Below are positions 27,453 through 39,234 of a stretch of 64,000 nucleotides of DNA, in pieces (position 1 is the first letter of the stretch; each line of letters begins with the position of its first letter). The notes under the pieces were generated by a model. The model was not told where the DNA came from. It saw only the letters and a list, made by a program, of their open reading frames with translations, and ran no database searches. The stretch comes from Dermatophagoides farinae. Lineage: Eukaryota > Arthropoda > Arachnida > Sarcoptiformes > Pyroglyphidae. The stretch spans positions 1,979,001-2,043,000 of the forward strand of contig NC_134685.1 of the NCBI RefSeq assembly GCF_024713945.1, in the 5' to 3' direction. Both the position numbers and the translations under genes were made by a program.

Positions 27453-28932
27453 ATTCAAACAACCTAACCAATTATTTGATGATTACATCAACAACAACAA
27501 CAACAACAACAAAAAATTGGCTATTTTTTCATCACCACCAACATTATCATATCTCATTACATTATCATCATCATCATCATCATTATATCACTGTCAAATT
27601 ATTTGCGTTTTATTTATCAGATAAAAAAAATATGTTTGTGTTGTTTGCTGTATCTCTCTCTCTAACTTTCTCTTTTTATCCGCGTGTTTGTCATATTTTT
27701 TTTTATTCTTACGAATTGAAAACAAAACCACAACCACAACCACAACAACAACAACAACAACAAAAAAATTCTTGGCAATACATAAATCATCAAATTCAGA
27801 ATTGAAATGAAATGAAAAATTACAATTGTGAAATATTTTTTTTCTTAATTAATTAATTAATTAATCAATTATTCATCCACCACCACCACCACCACCAACA
27901 CTACAACCATGTGTGCACACATTATTTTTTTTTCCCCCAATTCGAACGTTTCAACTTTTTTTTTATTTATTTATAAATACACATCTACATGAAAAACAGT
28001 GCGACCTAGTGGTGAAAAACAGAAAAAAAATCAGAAATTTGAATTTTTCTTTCTGTAGTTTTTTTTTTAAATTCTCTCTTGCTCTTATATATCCACTTAT
28101 TATTTTTACTTAAAATTATAATGTACGATTTTTATTTTATATTTATGTGTTTTATCTGGAAAAAAAACTATCATTGATTGCATTTTATCACCAAACACAC
28201 ACACACGCAATCATCAACAACAACTACTCCTTGGTTACATTGCTATTGAAATCAATGTTTTAAACATACACACCTACACACACACATAGTGAATAAATGT
28301 GCTTGAAAATATAAATTTGAAAAATTATTGCATATGTTGTTTATGCATATATGTGAATAAAATAGATAAATATAAATTAAAACCTAAAAAAACATTGCAA
28401 CAGGTGCGCAGAAAAAAAAATGAAAAATTGAATTCCGTTTTCCCATTTGGAATCAAATCACAATTGTTTGTCTATTATTATGTTTTCGATTTTATCGATA
28501 AACCTATGTGTGACCATGGCAAAATTTTTTTTGCAAATCAAATTTTAAATATTTATTATTATCTATCAATAAATTGATATGGATTCCATTATTTGTTATG
28601 AAAATTTGCTCAATTTCTATGCATGAAATCAACATCAAAATCATTGTGGGAAATAAAACTGTGAAAATCATCTTGGAAATTTTTACTCTATTATAAAAAT
28701 TTAAACAAAAAACGCGATTTAATTTGATTTTTTTTTAAATAGAGGGAATAATTACAAAATGGTTTCCATGGTGATTATCATTTTTGATTTGATAATGACA
28801 ATCTGATTTTGAGCATTTATGTGTGTGTGTGTGTGACAATCAACAATCAAACAAATGGCTATATAAAAACACACACACACACATTACATTTTCAATTTGT
28901 GACACAATCATCAAATATAATCATCTTTAACG
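27453..28932. other. dlg1 3' flank / intergenic
   Basis: Immediately after the dlg1 stop there are CAA and CAT repeats, CT runs and CA tracts, presumably 3' UTR at first. AATAAA strings occur near 28288 and 28357. No coding exon is supported. Confidence 0.5.
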
Positions 28933-29070
28933 ATGGCGCAATTCAATCCTAAGAACGAACGTTCAATTTTTGACGTTAATCAAAGTCCCATTATTTTCCT
29001 AAATGAGACAAAATACGCTACAACACTGGCTGAGAAGAATTTCAATCTTCCTGATTCATGTGTGTTGTAG
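28933..29070 (+). CDS. Small uncharacterised ORF, 45 aa (tentative)
   Basis: An ATG-to-TAG frame of 45 codons beginning MAQFNPKNERSIFDVNQ and ending NFNLPDSCVL. Its composition is balanced and not simple-repeat, unlike the flanking DNA, and it is preceded about 65 nt upstream by a CA tract. I do not recognise it. It could be a short peptide gene, an exon of a gene whose other exons I cannot see, or a fragment of a decayed coding sequence. There is no signal peptide or membrane segment. Confidence 0.3.
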   Translation: MAQFNPKNERSIFDVNQSPIIFLNETKYATTLAEKNFNLPDSCVL

Positions 29071-29575
29071 CCAAATCATTTTTATCGATCCTAATCTAGA
29101 ATGGAACGTTTGAAATTTCACATCAACGACAAAATAAATAAATTACGATACCATTGCCTATAGCATGATCCACAACTACGATATTTAAAATATGAATCAA
29201 TAACGATATGCATAGAAAAGTTAATATAATGATGATAATTGATGATGAATGATGATCGTCGATGATGATTTATCATCATTGTCAATCACAGTTAAAACAA
29301 GATTGTTTTATCATATATTACACCTAATATATCCAGATTATAATCGCAAGTTTCTTAGTAGTAAATAGTAACGTGATTCAAACATATAAAAAGAAAAACC
29401 AACAAAAGTACGAAATTTTAAGAAATGAAATGAAAAAACAGATTTACAAAATCACATTTCCTGGGAATATTGAAATGATTAAAGCGAGAAAAAAAAATCT
29501 TTTCTTGATATATTTATTTATTCGTTTATCATCATCATCATCATGATATTTAAAACAAAAATTTGGTTTGATTTT
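29071..29575. other. Intergenic, 3' flank of ABCG copy A
   Basis: AT-rich sequence without a supported gene. The part next to 29575 resembles the 3' flank of the other ABCG copies (the TGATATTTATT..CTCGTTAATCATGATATTT type of sequence, reverse complemented), so it belongs to the duplicated unit. Confidence 0.5.
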
Positions 29576-32500
29576 TCAAAAATAACTATTGTATTTGTAA
29601 GGTTTAATTAAATGTTCATTACGATAATGTTCAATTCGTTCGGCACGTTCATGGCGATTGATTAATGGATTGTACTTGATACAGAAAACAATCAATGCAA
29701 TTGTGTGATAAAATATGGCCAATAAAACAAGTTTCACTATGCATTCATAGAAATATTCATTATTCGTTGGCACGTTCAACATATATAACAATGATTGTAT
29801 TTCATATGGACGACAACGATCACCACCATATATAAGCAATAATGTTGATGGAAATTGATAACGATAAAATGAAAAATTTGATAGAAAACGTACAAAAAAA
29901 TTCTTATCTTCAATTACATTGCATACATCGGATAATAATAGAAAAAAACCTTGTGATGATCCTATCAGAATAAATAAGAGGATGATTGATTTGCGCAATA
30001 ACACTATGATTATATTAACTATGGCCACAAAAGAAAATGATGATAAATATAAATTCAACACTTGCCAGACGAAATAATTATTTGGCGAAACCGATGAATA
30101 GATATCGGTTATATAAACAAACATTATGGCCATTGGTAGAATAGTGATAGCATCGAACAACAATTTCGACAGATAATAAGCACCACAAGTGTACCAACCT
30201 TCAAATTAAAATAAATTAGAATAAGAAAAAAACAAAAAATACAAACCATTTAAATGTTGAGTTGAAAAAAATTTCAATTCTGACGTGAACAAGTTGATCA
30301 TTTGTATGTTCATTATTAAAAAGAATGTGACGCTGGAAAAGAGGGCATAATTTACATTATTGACAAGTCGTAAATCTTCTATAAATTTTTGATTGGTAAC
30401 ATTAGAACAAATAGCGAGGAAATCATCATCCATTGATATACAACCATCAGTTTCAGCTATTTTTTCATCAAAAAGATCGCGAAATGAAGCAGATATAAAA
30501 ATATACATGATTGTATAGGCTAGCCATATTGGCCATTGATATCCGAATGAAAAATGAACTAAACGACGGAATAAAATGGCTACCGATCGCAATGAGAATC
30601 GAATTTGATGAAATTGTACACCATCCTTGATATGAACAGTATCCTGTAACAGCGACGGTGTGATTTTATGGATTTGATTATCGGTTTCTTCAGCTAATCG
30701 TTGCACGATGGGATTCGAGTGACCAGTGCAAGAATATCGAATGAGAGATTCGATTGGAAATCGTTTATCATTGTCAATGGAAGATGCCTCTGTGAGAAAG
30801 CTTTTGATTCCGGATGGAGGTCCCGAGTAGATACCCAGACCATCGAATGCAAGCACATAGCACAGGTCAAACATGTCCAACTGCTCGGTACTAGGTTGGT
30901 GAATGCTGACCACCATAGTGATATCCGGATGTCGAGCAATGAATCGTCGAAGACATTGAAGGACCAACCGTGCTGAATTGGAATCCAGCCCACTGACTGG
31001 TTCATCGATACAGATCAGATTGGGCATTCGAACTGATGTCAGTTCCATCGCCAGAGCCAGTCGCTTCCTTTCTCCACCGGAGCAATTCTGCACCATGGTG
31101 TTGGCCGTGTTGGCCATGTCTAATTCATCGAGAAGTTTGGTTGCCACTTGTTCGTGGTCAATTGTTTGTCCTTGGTGACAATTTTTCAATTTAGAAGCAT
31201 AAACCAAGCTTTGTTTGCTCGTCAAACCAGGTATCAGGTGATTTGACACTTCTTGGTTTATATAGCAAGTTCGAATTGGTACGAAACGACTGAGATAGAA
31301 TTGTGTCGAACCGGTCAGTTTGGTTTTCATTTTGCCATTGAAAACCTTCAATAGTGACGTTTTGCCCGAACCGGAGCTGCCCATGATTGCATTCAATGTT
31401 CCGAACTGAAATTGTCCACTGAGATTCCGCAGTATTAACTTATCTCCAAAATCATCCAGTGATTCAGGTGTCGGACGCACCTCATAGATAGTTTCGGTAG
31501 CAAACAATGTCAAGTGACGCCATCCGATAATATAGCGGCCATTACAAAATTGTTGAAATTCGTTTTCGTTGGGCAAATTAACTTCAAAGTTATTATTACT
31601 GTCGATCATCTGGACAGAAGTAGGCTTTTCATAGAAATCAATTTCAATTGAAGGTGTTAGCATTTTCGTCAAGATTTCCATTTTCTTTTTTGATACGATT
31701 TTCCCATTGTTCACAATTCTAAATGTCCAACGCATCACAACGACAGATATGATTCGAATCACTATTATAATATATATAGGGTACATTATGTTCCAATAGA
31801 CATTGTCTGGGTCGATAAAAAATTGTTTCAAAATCTTTGAATATTCTGTTTGAGGATCACAACGATCAATACCGAAGAATACATAAATAAATCCTTCCAT
31901 TAAATATCGAGTACCAATTATATCTGAAATGGCCAAATAAAATGGTTTGTCCATTATATCAATCGATACCACTAATCCATTAGTCATAGTAGATATGGTA
32001 ATTATCACTTGACATAGTAGAAGAAGTAATTCTAGTTGATCAATACAAGTTGCCAGAACAAAATAACCAAATGATTGACCGTACGAAAATATGAGGTAAT
32101 AAAATAAAATTAAAATCTCCAAACGATGCCAATTGATTTGATATTCATCAACATAGATGATACCGCAAGTTAAAAAGAAAAATATGGCGGTCATTAAAAC
32201 AATGAAAAACGAGGTGATCACGTCATTCACATGAACTGGATAAATCAATGAAGCATAACTGTACCAACCTAGAAGTAAATAATTAAAATTAGCAAATATT
32301 TTTTTCAATGATTGTTTGATGACACATTCCCTTACCATTGCGATATTCATGACGAAGAACTTTCATAAAATTGAGGGCAACCAAAGAATTCATTCCTATA
32401 CTGATTGTTAAAAAAGCAAGCGTAGTGAACGTTAAAAACATGAAAAATGTCATATTTAATCGATCATTTTCCAATTTATTCTGACAAGTTTGATTGTAAT

Positions 32501-33674
32501 GCTCTATATCGAATGGCAGACATCCTTCAGGCATCAACATATCTTTATTGGTGATTAATGCAAACAGTATCAAGTTGATAGTGATATTGGCCAAAACACC
32601 AATCAGGATTCGAACATCGGCAATAAATGCTAAACACAGAAGACGTTTGAATTGTGTCCAAAGATCGAAGAAACGGAATTTTTTTGAATAATGAGGAATG
32701 CCCTTTGGAATCGATTCGAATGGGCATTCGTTTTCGTTTAATTTGTTGATATGAGATGTCAGTCCTCGATGGTGTTGTTGGACACTCTCTTGAGTCAATT
32801 TCCTCACTTGTTCATCATCAATGCCGTTGCTAGCGATACGAAGATATTCTTGAATTGGCGATTCATCCTCATTCAATGCGATTCCTGTGATTCGATTCAA
32901 ATGTGGCCGTAATCGATCCGGATGGTCAGAATAAATGCAAACACCTCCCTTGGCTATGATGTACAGTTGATCGAACATATTCAATATGTCCGAACTAGGA
33001 GCGTGGATTGAGACAATGACTGTGATGCCATTCTGCTTGGACAATCGCTGTAGACACTTCATTACCACTAATGCTGACTCACTGTCCAAACCGGTGGTCG
33101 GTTCGTCGACAAACAAAAATGGTGGCTTCGATTCGATCGACATTAGCTCATGAGCGATGGCCACTCGACGTTGTTCGCCACCAGAACAATTTTCGAAACG
33201 TGTTTGCAACACTTTCGGATTCAACATCAATTCCTGGATTGTTGACTGGATGTGTTGATACGCTCGACCGTGATTGTGAGCAGGATTCTTGAAGCAGAAT
33301 GCATAATACAAAGTCTCGAGAACTGTGAACCGTCCCAAAATGATCTCATGGACGAATTGTGGCACAAAACTGACCAATGAATTCGATGACTTTGCGATTA
33401 TCTCACTGTTGATATAAATTTCTGTGTCGGATGAAATATTCTTGGCTGGAACATTGCCGATGAGACAATTGATCAGCGAAGTTTTGCCGGCACCAGAAGG
33501 TCCGAGCAATGCATTCAGACTGTTCAACCTTACTGAACCATTAAGACGGTTGAGGATTACTTTTCGTTTGCGACTTGCTTTCCAACCGTCGACCATACAC
33601 CATTCATCGACTTCATAGCGTAAATTTTTCCAACAAAGAGAAATTGGCTGATCACAACGTTGTTCGTTCGACAT
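29576..33674 (-). CDS. Full-size ABCG-like transporter, copy A (intact)
   Basis: An ATP-driven efflux-type pump with ABCG reverse order: NBD1-TMD1-NBD2-TMD2. Exons 33674-32336, 32268-30247 and 30198-29576 have matching phase-1 GT-AG junctions and give 1,327 aa with no break. NBD1 (about 20-240) has Walker A GPSGAGKTS, signature NCSGGEQRR, Walker B FLFVDEPTTGLDS and H-loop VSIHAPSS. NBD2 (about 540-770) has GSSGSGKTS, NCSGGERKR, LICIDEPVSGLDS and VSIHQPS. All ATP-binding and hydrolysis residues are present in both sites. Each TMD has about six hydrophobic segments, and each is split by an intron at the same place (N|GWY). The first ATG (MSNEQRC) is used; the frame extends upstream only through a GTG. 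It is one arm of an inverted duplication with copy C. Animal ABCG proteins are usually half-transporters, so the family name is by similarity. Substrate is unknown. Confidence 0.88.
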
Positions 33675-33681
33675 CGTTTGG

Positions 33682-33708
33682 TTAAATAATTTTATGGTCA
33701 CACTTCAT
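33682..33708 (-). promoter_or_regulatory. Upstream ORF (8 codons) before ABCG copy A
   Basis: An ATG that opens an 8-residue frame (MKCDHKII) and stops just before the transporter ATG. The same element is present before copies C and D. Confidence 0.5.
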
Positions 33709-33792
33709 TTTCACAAATATAACAAACCCAGTAAAAATGTTCAATAATGAATTTATACTTTGAATTGAGCATGCGATCAGGAGTTTATCATG

Positions 33793-33800
33793 TTTATATA
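33793..33800 (-). promoter_or_regulatory. TATA element of ABCG copy A
   Basis: TATATAAA on the minus strand, about 120 bp before the ATG, followed about 30 nt later by CTCAATTC, an initiator-like string. The arrangement is conserved in copies B, C and D. Confidence 0.55.
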
Positions 33801-34242
33801 TCAGATTCATTGGAATTTATAAAAAAAAAATTCAATGTCAAATACATTCATATAACCATCAAATCAGAAATAAAATCAGCGTAATCAAAAAAAAAAAAAA
33901 AATAAAATATTCCTGGAAATTTTTTTTTATCAATGCATTATGTTGATTTTGAATTGATGGTGATGCGCATTCTTATTTTAACATTATCTTTTTTTTCTTT
34001 TGTGAATGCAGACATTATCCTATATCGTTTGGATGATGTAGTAAAACAAATTATCATCATATTAATTAATATTCACATTTATCAAATGGCATTATTTTTC
34101 CGTTTTATTGAACAACAATTTATTCGCTTAAACGTTTGAATGAACTGATGATGATAAATTTTGATGATAAGCTGTTCATCATAATTTCATTTTCAAACAA
34201 AAAAAATCATATATAAATCAAACATAGATACTGAATATTTAT

Positions 34243-34487
34243 TGACTTAATTGTGGTGTTCTTGGTCCAATACTGGATGAACCTGTCGTTGATGGCGTTG
34301 ATGTTGATGATGGTTGTATATCACTTTGTTGTCTATGATTATTATCAATATTAAAACCAATAATATCGATAAAGTAGTTATCATCATGTTTTTCATCTTC
34401 AAACCAAATTATTTAATAATTTTTAATCTATATTATCTTTATTTTGTAATATAGTAATGATGTGGTTAATATACGTGGTACATTTGT
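34243..34487 (-). pseudogene. 3'-end fragment of the single-pass membrane protein gene
   Basis: On the minus strand this matches the 3' end of the gene at 48349-49589: the block ending GSSSIGPRTPQLSQ and stop, plus the preceding stretch back to VPRI.TTSLL. It contains changes that break the frame (for example a GAT-to-TAA/ATT series near 34415). It lies upstream of copy A exactly as the intact gene lies upstream of copy C, so it was co-duplicated. Similarity ends abruptly near 34487. Confidence 0.8.
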
Positions 34488-34968
34488 CGATGATGATCGT
34501 CGTTTTTTCGTCATATTTTGACAATGATTTTGTTGTAATATTGTGGATAAGAAGCTTTGTTAAAATATCGGCCAACATTGTTCTTATGGCTGGATATATT
34601 TTATGTCCATTTTTTCAACTAGCGAAAACCGAAAAAGCATTTCTCCAGCACGTCATTTTTGAAAGAGATCTTTTTTCCCGGCAACCCAATGCTATTATTT
34701 CCATGGTGATTATTATCATCATTGTTGATGATGATGCATAATATTGTTATAAGGAATCTTATTTTTCTCGTTTTACAAAGAAAAAGCAATCGATTTGATC
34801 ATGCCAACCTGATTTTGAGCACTTATTATTTATATATGTGTGAGTACTTAATTCTTCAATTTTGATCTTTATTTTAAATGTTGTTTTTTTTAGGTGTGCG
34901 TTTGTGCGTTTCCAATAGAATACAGATATTCGATATTCGATTTTCGATAATCGCAACACTACAATACG

Positions 34969-35895
34969 ATGGGTAATCAATCAGTTGTACGAAATAATAA
35001 TAATGAACATCATGAATCATCATCGAACGAATTAATTGATTTAATGATTGAATTTCATTCAAATCGTTCGAAAGCTGACGATGAATTTCATTCAAAACGT
35101 TCGAAACTTGATGATGAATTTCATTCAAAACGTTCGAAACTTGATGACGAATTTCATTCAAAACGTTCGAAAATTGATGATGAATTTCTGAACGAATTAC
35201 TTAAAATTCAGATGAAAAACAATTACAGTATCAATGAGATGAAAAATGATCAACAATCATCAAACGCAGCAATGTCATCACCGAATAAAACGATTCCAAC
35301 AACAACGTATGAAAAAAACGAATCAAGACAATCAAAATTAACAACATCGATAGATCGAAATTCAACGGCAAATAATAATCCAATTGAAAATGTTCAATCA
35401 CAAACAAACCGGAGGCAGCAACAGCAAAAACAACAACAAACGAATTCTATTGTTCGCCAAACAACAACACAAAAACAATCCAATCAAACAGCAATTCCGA
35501 ATAATAATGGTTTAAAACGAAAATCTGGTCATCATTATGTAGTATCCAATGATAATAATGATTTCAGATTGAAAAAGACACCGAAAATTTCAGCACAACA
35601 GACAATAGTCATAGCAAATAATTTAAACATGAATGATAAAAACGATTCTATTGTTGTTGATGATGATGATGATGATGATGATGACTACGAAAATTCTCGT
35701 TCATCCGCTCATATACCGTTATATCGTTTTCCATGTTCACACAATGGATGTCAATATGTAACGAATAATAATAAATATATGAATAATCATGTGAAACATC
35801 ATGACGGTGTAAAAATTTTTCAATGTACAAAATGTTCTGCAAATTTTCCTACCGAACCTGGTCTACATGGTCATTTTTTTCGTAAACATCAATGA
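34969..35895 (+). CDS. C2H2 zinc-finger protein 1, 308 aa
   Basis: A single-exon frame from ATG (MGNQSVVRNNNNEHHE). The N-terminal third carries tandem 11-residue repeats (DDEFHSKRSKL, four units, 33 bp each). The middle is N/Q/S/D-rich and includes a KRKSGHH basic stretch and an acidic D8 run. The C-terminus has two C2H2 fingers: C-x4-C-x12-H-x3-H (CSHNGCQYV...HVKHH) and C-x2-C-x12-H-x4-H (CTKCSANF...GHFFRKH). Two fingers suggest nucleic-acid or protein binding; the role is unknown. An acceptor-like TTTTTTTTAG at about 34895 could mark a 5' UTR intron. It is paralogous over about 1.3 kb, including flanks, to the gene at 41176-42975. Confidence 0.8.
   Translation: MGNQSVVRNNNNEHHESSSNELIDLMIEFHSNRSKADDEFHSKRSKLDDEFHSKRSKLDDEFHSKRSKIDDEFLNELLKIQMKNNYSINEMKNDQQSSNAAMSSPNKTIPTTTYEKNESRQSKLTTSIDRNSTANNNPIENVQSQTNRRQQQQKQQQTNSIVRQTTTQKQSNQTAIPNNNGLKRKSGHHYVVSNDNNDFRLKKTPKISAQQTIVIANNLNMNDKNDSIVVDDDDDDDDDYENSRSSAHIPLYRFPCSHNGCQYVTNNNKYMNNHVKHHDGVKIFQCTKCSANFPTEPGLHGHFFRKHQ
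35062..35193 (+). repeat. 33-bp coding minisatellite, four units
   Basis: Units of the type GATGATGAATTTCATTCAAA followed by ACGTTCGAAACTT encode DDEFHSKRSKL. The paralogue has only one unit, so the array expanded after duplication or contracted in the paralogue. Confidence 0.8.
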
Positions 35896-36609
35896 TTTGA
35901 TTTTTTGTTTTGTTTTATTTATTTTTTTTTTGTTGTGAAATATCAAGGTTGTTTGTGAAACTTTGGTGATAAGTTAATATATTTTTTCTAAATCAAAAAA
36001 AAATTTACTATTATCGATTTTTAATCAATAATTGTCATTGGCAACATCCACACGCACACATACACACCAACACATTTATCATTCACATTGGCAATTTTAT
36101 TGTATTAAGATTCCTTTTTTTACCCAATTTCCAAAGTAGAATTTGAATAAATAAAATTTAAAGCATTGAATGTTTTTTTTGCAACCATTTTTTTTCGTTT
36201 TTTTTGTGTGTGTTTTTATTCCTTTTCTACCATCCTCATCTCGTGCAATGGAAACACTAGGAGATGCTTCAGGATCTCTGCTTGTGTGTGTGTGTGTGTG
36301 TAACTTGTGTAATAAAATGGGTAATATTGATAATGATAATGATATGTATTGTGTAACAAGTAAAAGTAAAAGTAAAAACAATTAGATTCGTGTTGTGTGA
36401 TTTTCTTATTTGTTGATGTATGTCTTATGTTGGGTGTGTGTTAGTGCGTGGGTGTTTTTTTTTTTAAAAAATTTTAACGGAGCATGACTCCTAGCTTTAT
36501 TTAAAATTATTAAATGATGAAAAATATAAATACAAGAAAAAAAACGAGAATAAAAGTCATAATACAATGTTGATAATCATGTAAATAAAAGATAAAAGAT
36601 TGAGAAAAG
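35896..36609. other. Intergenic, 3' flank of zinc-finger gene 1
   Basis: The first about 170 bp is duplicated after zinc-finger gene 2 (TTACTATTATCGATTTTTAAT and the CATCCACAC run). The rest is AT-rich with a short TG tract near 36284. No gene is supported. Confidence 0.5.
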
Positions 36610-36800
36610 AGCTTTAAATGATAAATTTTAGGCATTTATTCATATCCCTTAAACGTTGGTGGATGAGATGAGAGAAATCGGATAATTTGTTGTTATTTAA
36701 CAATTTTCCAATTGTGGAAATCAAGTGTTCATTGCCGTTAATTTCGAAAATGTTCATAATATCTTCGAACATGGGACATGTGATGATATGGTTATAATTA
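36610..36800 (-). mobile_element. Non-LTR retrotransposon relic, extreme C-terminal end
   Basis: The minus strand translates as HIITCPMFEDIMNIF...NKLSDFSHLIHQRLRDMNK followed by a stop. It resembles the tail after the CCHC knuckle of I/R1-type second ORFs (H-x3-CP-x-F). The upstream side is cut off by a long TG microsatellite. Only the tail is present. Confidence 0.5.

Positions 36801-36839
<39 letters not shown>
36801..36839. repeat. (GT)n microsatellite
   Basis: A nearly pure 39-bp GT run that abuts the retrotransposon relic. Confidence 0.95.
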
Positions 36840-36840
<1 letters not shown>

Positions 36841-37073
36841 TTCGTATCTGGTGAGTGTGTGTGATGGCTTCGGTTGATTAATCAACAACGTATTTAACAA
36901 TTGTAGCTGATCCATATTTTAATTCACAAAAGAAAAGAAAAAAAAATCAAAACCACGCTCTGCTACCATGAAGAAAATAACAATGAACTTTATTTGAATA
37001 TAATAGTGTTTTTATATACAGTGGCTATGTGCCATACAAAAAGCACGTATGCTTAGCCAATATCATTTAACAA

Positions 37074-38217
37074 TTAACTATTGAATTTTGCTATCCCATC
37101 TATGGTTGTTGTGATAAAGTCCTGCCAATCTCTCGTTAATTCGTTGGACGCCAGAATTCTTTTTATGTCCAGTAAATCTCTCGGTTGAATTCCGTGTTTA
37201 GTCGTTAAGAGGTGCCTCTCTCGGGTCCATCCGTCGCAGAATTGAATTGCATGTTCCAGGTGAGTGACCATCGCATGGACATTTATCATCGTTTATGAGT
37301 TTGAATCGGTGTAGATAATGTTTTGTTGGTCCGTGGCCAGTCAGGAATTGGGTAATTTGTTTAGTTGTTGTAGTTTCTATCTTTTTCTCAAATTCTCCGA
37401 TGATTTCGGTGTTTGGCAACAATCGGTTTGTCCATCTTCCGGTGCTCGACGTAGCTGTTCTGATCATCCGTTTTTGGTTCGATTCTTGCCGGCACAAATA
37501 TTTGAATGACGATACTGGTATTTTTTCGTAGATGGCATTGGTTTGGTTTAATGATGCTGTCGCTCCTTTGGCTAGATTGTCTGCCATCTCATTCCATCTG
37601 TAATTGCTGTGTGCTTTGATCGTTGTACAGCTTCGTTGTAACGTTTTTGCCTCTTAATATGTCAATTTGATTGTTTATTTCAAAGACAATTGGATGGCAG
37701 TTCGCTCGATTGGCTATTGACTCAAGGGCTGATCTTGAATCAGAGAAGATGCTGATCGAACTGTAATTCATCTGTTTGCATCTACTGATTGATTCTTTTA
37801 TTGCAATAAGTTCAGCTTGAAATACTGCAACAACCATCTGCCAGTTTCCATTGGTGTTGCTCTATTAATTGCCCGTTTGCTGTGAACACGCTTGCGGCTC
37901 CTGTGCGATTATTTAGTTTGCTGCCGTCAGTGAATATATAGACACCATCCCCCCCAATATTTTTTCATCTATCTGGTTATGGTTCAACATTTGCGTGTAT
38001 CCAGTTTTGAACCATTTGCCTGGGTGCGGTAATTCTGTTGTCGGCACCGGCGTTTCTAACTTCCCGTTGCATAGGTGTAGTTCAATACCGGTGAGTAATT
38101 TTGTTTTTTTCATGGCTGCCCTTTCCATGATTTTAATATCGATAGGTATCACATTGTTGCCTAGGAAGACCGAGGTAGTATATGAGATCGTATATACGAT
38201 TACCACCTACAAGCATT
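37074..38217 (-). mobile_element. Degenerate non-LTR retrotransposon fragment (RNase H domain and C-terminal knuckle)
   Basis: Minus-strand pieces in three frames together read as the end of an I/R1/jockey-like second ORF. They are, in order: a connector (TELPHPGKWFKTGYTQMLNHN), the RNase H motifs YIFTDGSKLNNRTGAAS, then FQAELIAIKESI, then IFSDSRSALESI, then NYRWNEMADNLAKGA, and a C-terminal CPCDGH...EHAIQFC knuckle followed by WTRERHLLTTKHG. The catalytic D-E-D pattern of RNase HI is recognisable. At least three frameshifts separate the pieces (about 37925-37945, 37630 and 37250), so it is inactive. Endonuclease and reverse transcriptase parts are absent (5' truncated, as is typical). The sequence is GC-richer than its surroundings. 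Confidence 0.8.
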
Positions 38218-38311
38218 GACCAAGATTCTCCTTTGGATTTTTACGATTTTAAATGATTTTGTGCATTTGTAAAAAATTGTCTAAATTCCTGTTGTAAAAA
38301 TTGGAATTTGC

Positions 38312-38319
38312 CATGTAAG
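38312..38319. repeat. 8-bp target-site duplication, left (CATGTAAG)
   Basis: Identical to the 8 bp at 40519-40526 and directly abutting the inverted termini of the hAT-type element. Confidence 0.85.
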
Positions 38320-38410
38320 CAGGGCCGGCCCAGGCGCCTGTGCAGACTGTGCACCGCACAAGGCCTCGCGCTACTGAAGGCCTCGCGCTGCCTCCGGCAG
38401 CGCGGTTCCG

Positions 38411-38551
38411 GAAACAGCTCGCAGTCCCAAAAGCTTCGCAGTCCCAAAAGCCTCGCAGTTCCAAGAGCCTCGTAGTACTAAGAGCCTCGCAGTTCCAAGA
38501 GCCTCGTAGTACTAAGAGCCTCGCGGTTCCAAAAGCCTCGCGGTTCCGAAT
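38411..38551. repeat. 17-bp subterminal tandem repeats in hAT element
   Basis: Seven to eight units of the type AAGAGCCTCGCAGTTCC, alternating with a variant ending TAGTACT, so a 34-bp higher-order period is visible. Confidence 0.85.
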
Positions 38552-39234
38552 TTTGGATGATTTAATAAAATGAAAATGTTTTTTGTTTTGATACATTTGA
38601 ATATTATGGTAATCCTGAATCAAAAACATGTACTTCATCTAGTCAAATATCTATTAATAGTTGTGCGAATTGTTTGTAGTGGAACCAATATAGGAAAAAT
38701 AAATAAACAAACAATGTCGATGGCTAAATATCTAACCTAGTAAGTGATAAATCATCAAAGGAAAAATGAATAATGAATGCATTGCCTGACTTCTTTAAGA
38801 TGGATTTATCAATAATTCCAAATTAAACCGATTTTCAATGGATCATGGATCATTTATCCCAAAAATTTGGTGACGAATAGGGTATGCACAATCCCGTTTG
38901 TTCACCAGTCGCCTCATAATTTAAATTCTTGTCTAAAATTCTAAAATCACAAATCAAAAAATTGACTGATTGATTGATTATTTAAATTGGAGAAACAATT
39001 AAATGAAAAAAATGTTGTGTCGACAAATTTCCAACAATCAACATCATAAGCGATTCCAGAAAAAAGAAGTACAGTTGATTCTGTTGAATCAATATTCAAA
39101 CAATTGGAATATATAAAACAACTTTCAGAAGAAATACTGGAAATCTTAGAAAAAGATTATTCGTTGGCGAAGCAAAAATATCCAAAGGATGATGATCCTT
39201 TTAAAGCTGAAAGCCAAAGAAAGATAAATGAAAT

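Noticed and set aside
30701-30976. Antisense frame of about 91 codons opposite NBD2, present in several ABCG copies
   Set aside because: Its recurrence is explained by near-identical NBD2 DNA in the paralogues; it is a shadow of the sense gene.
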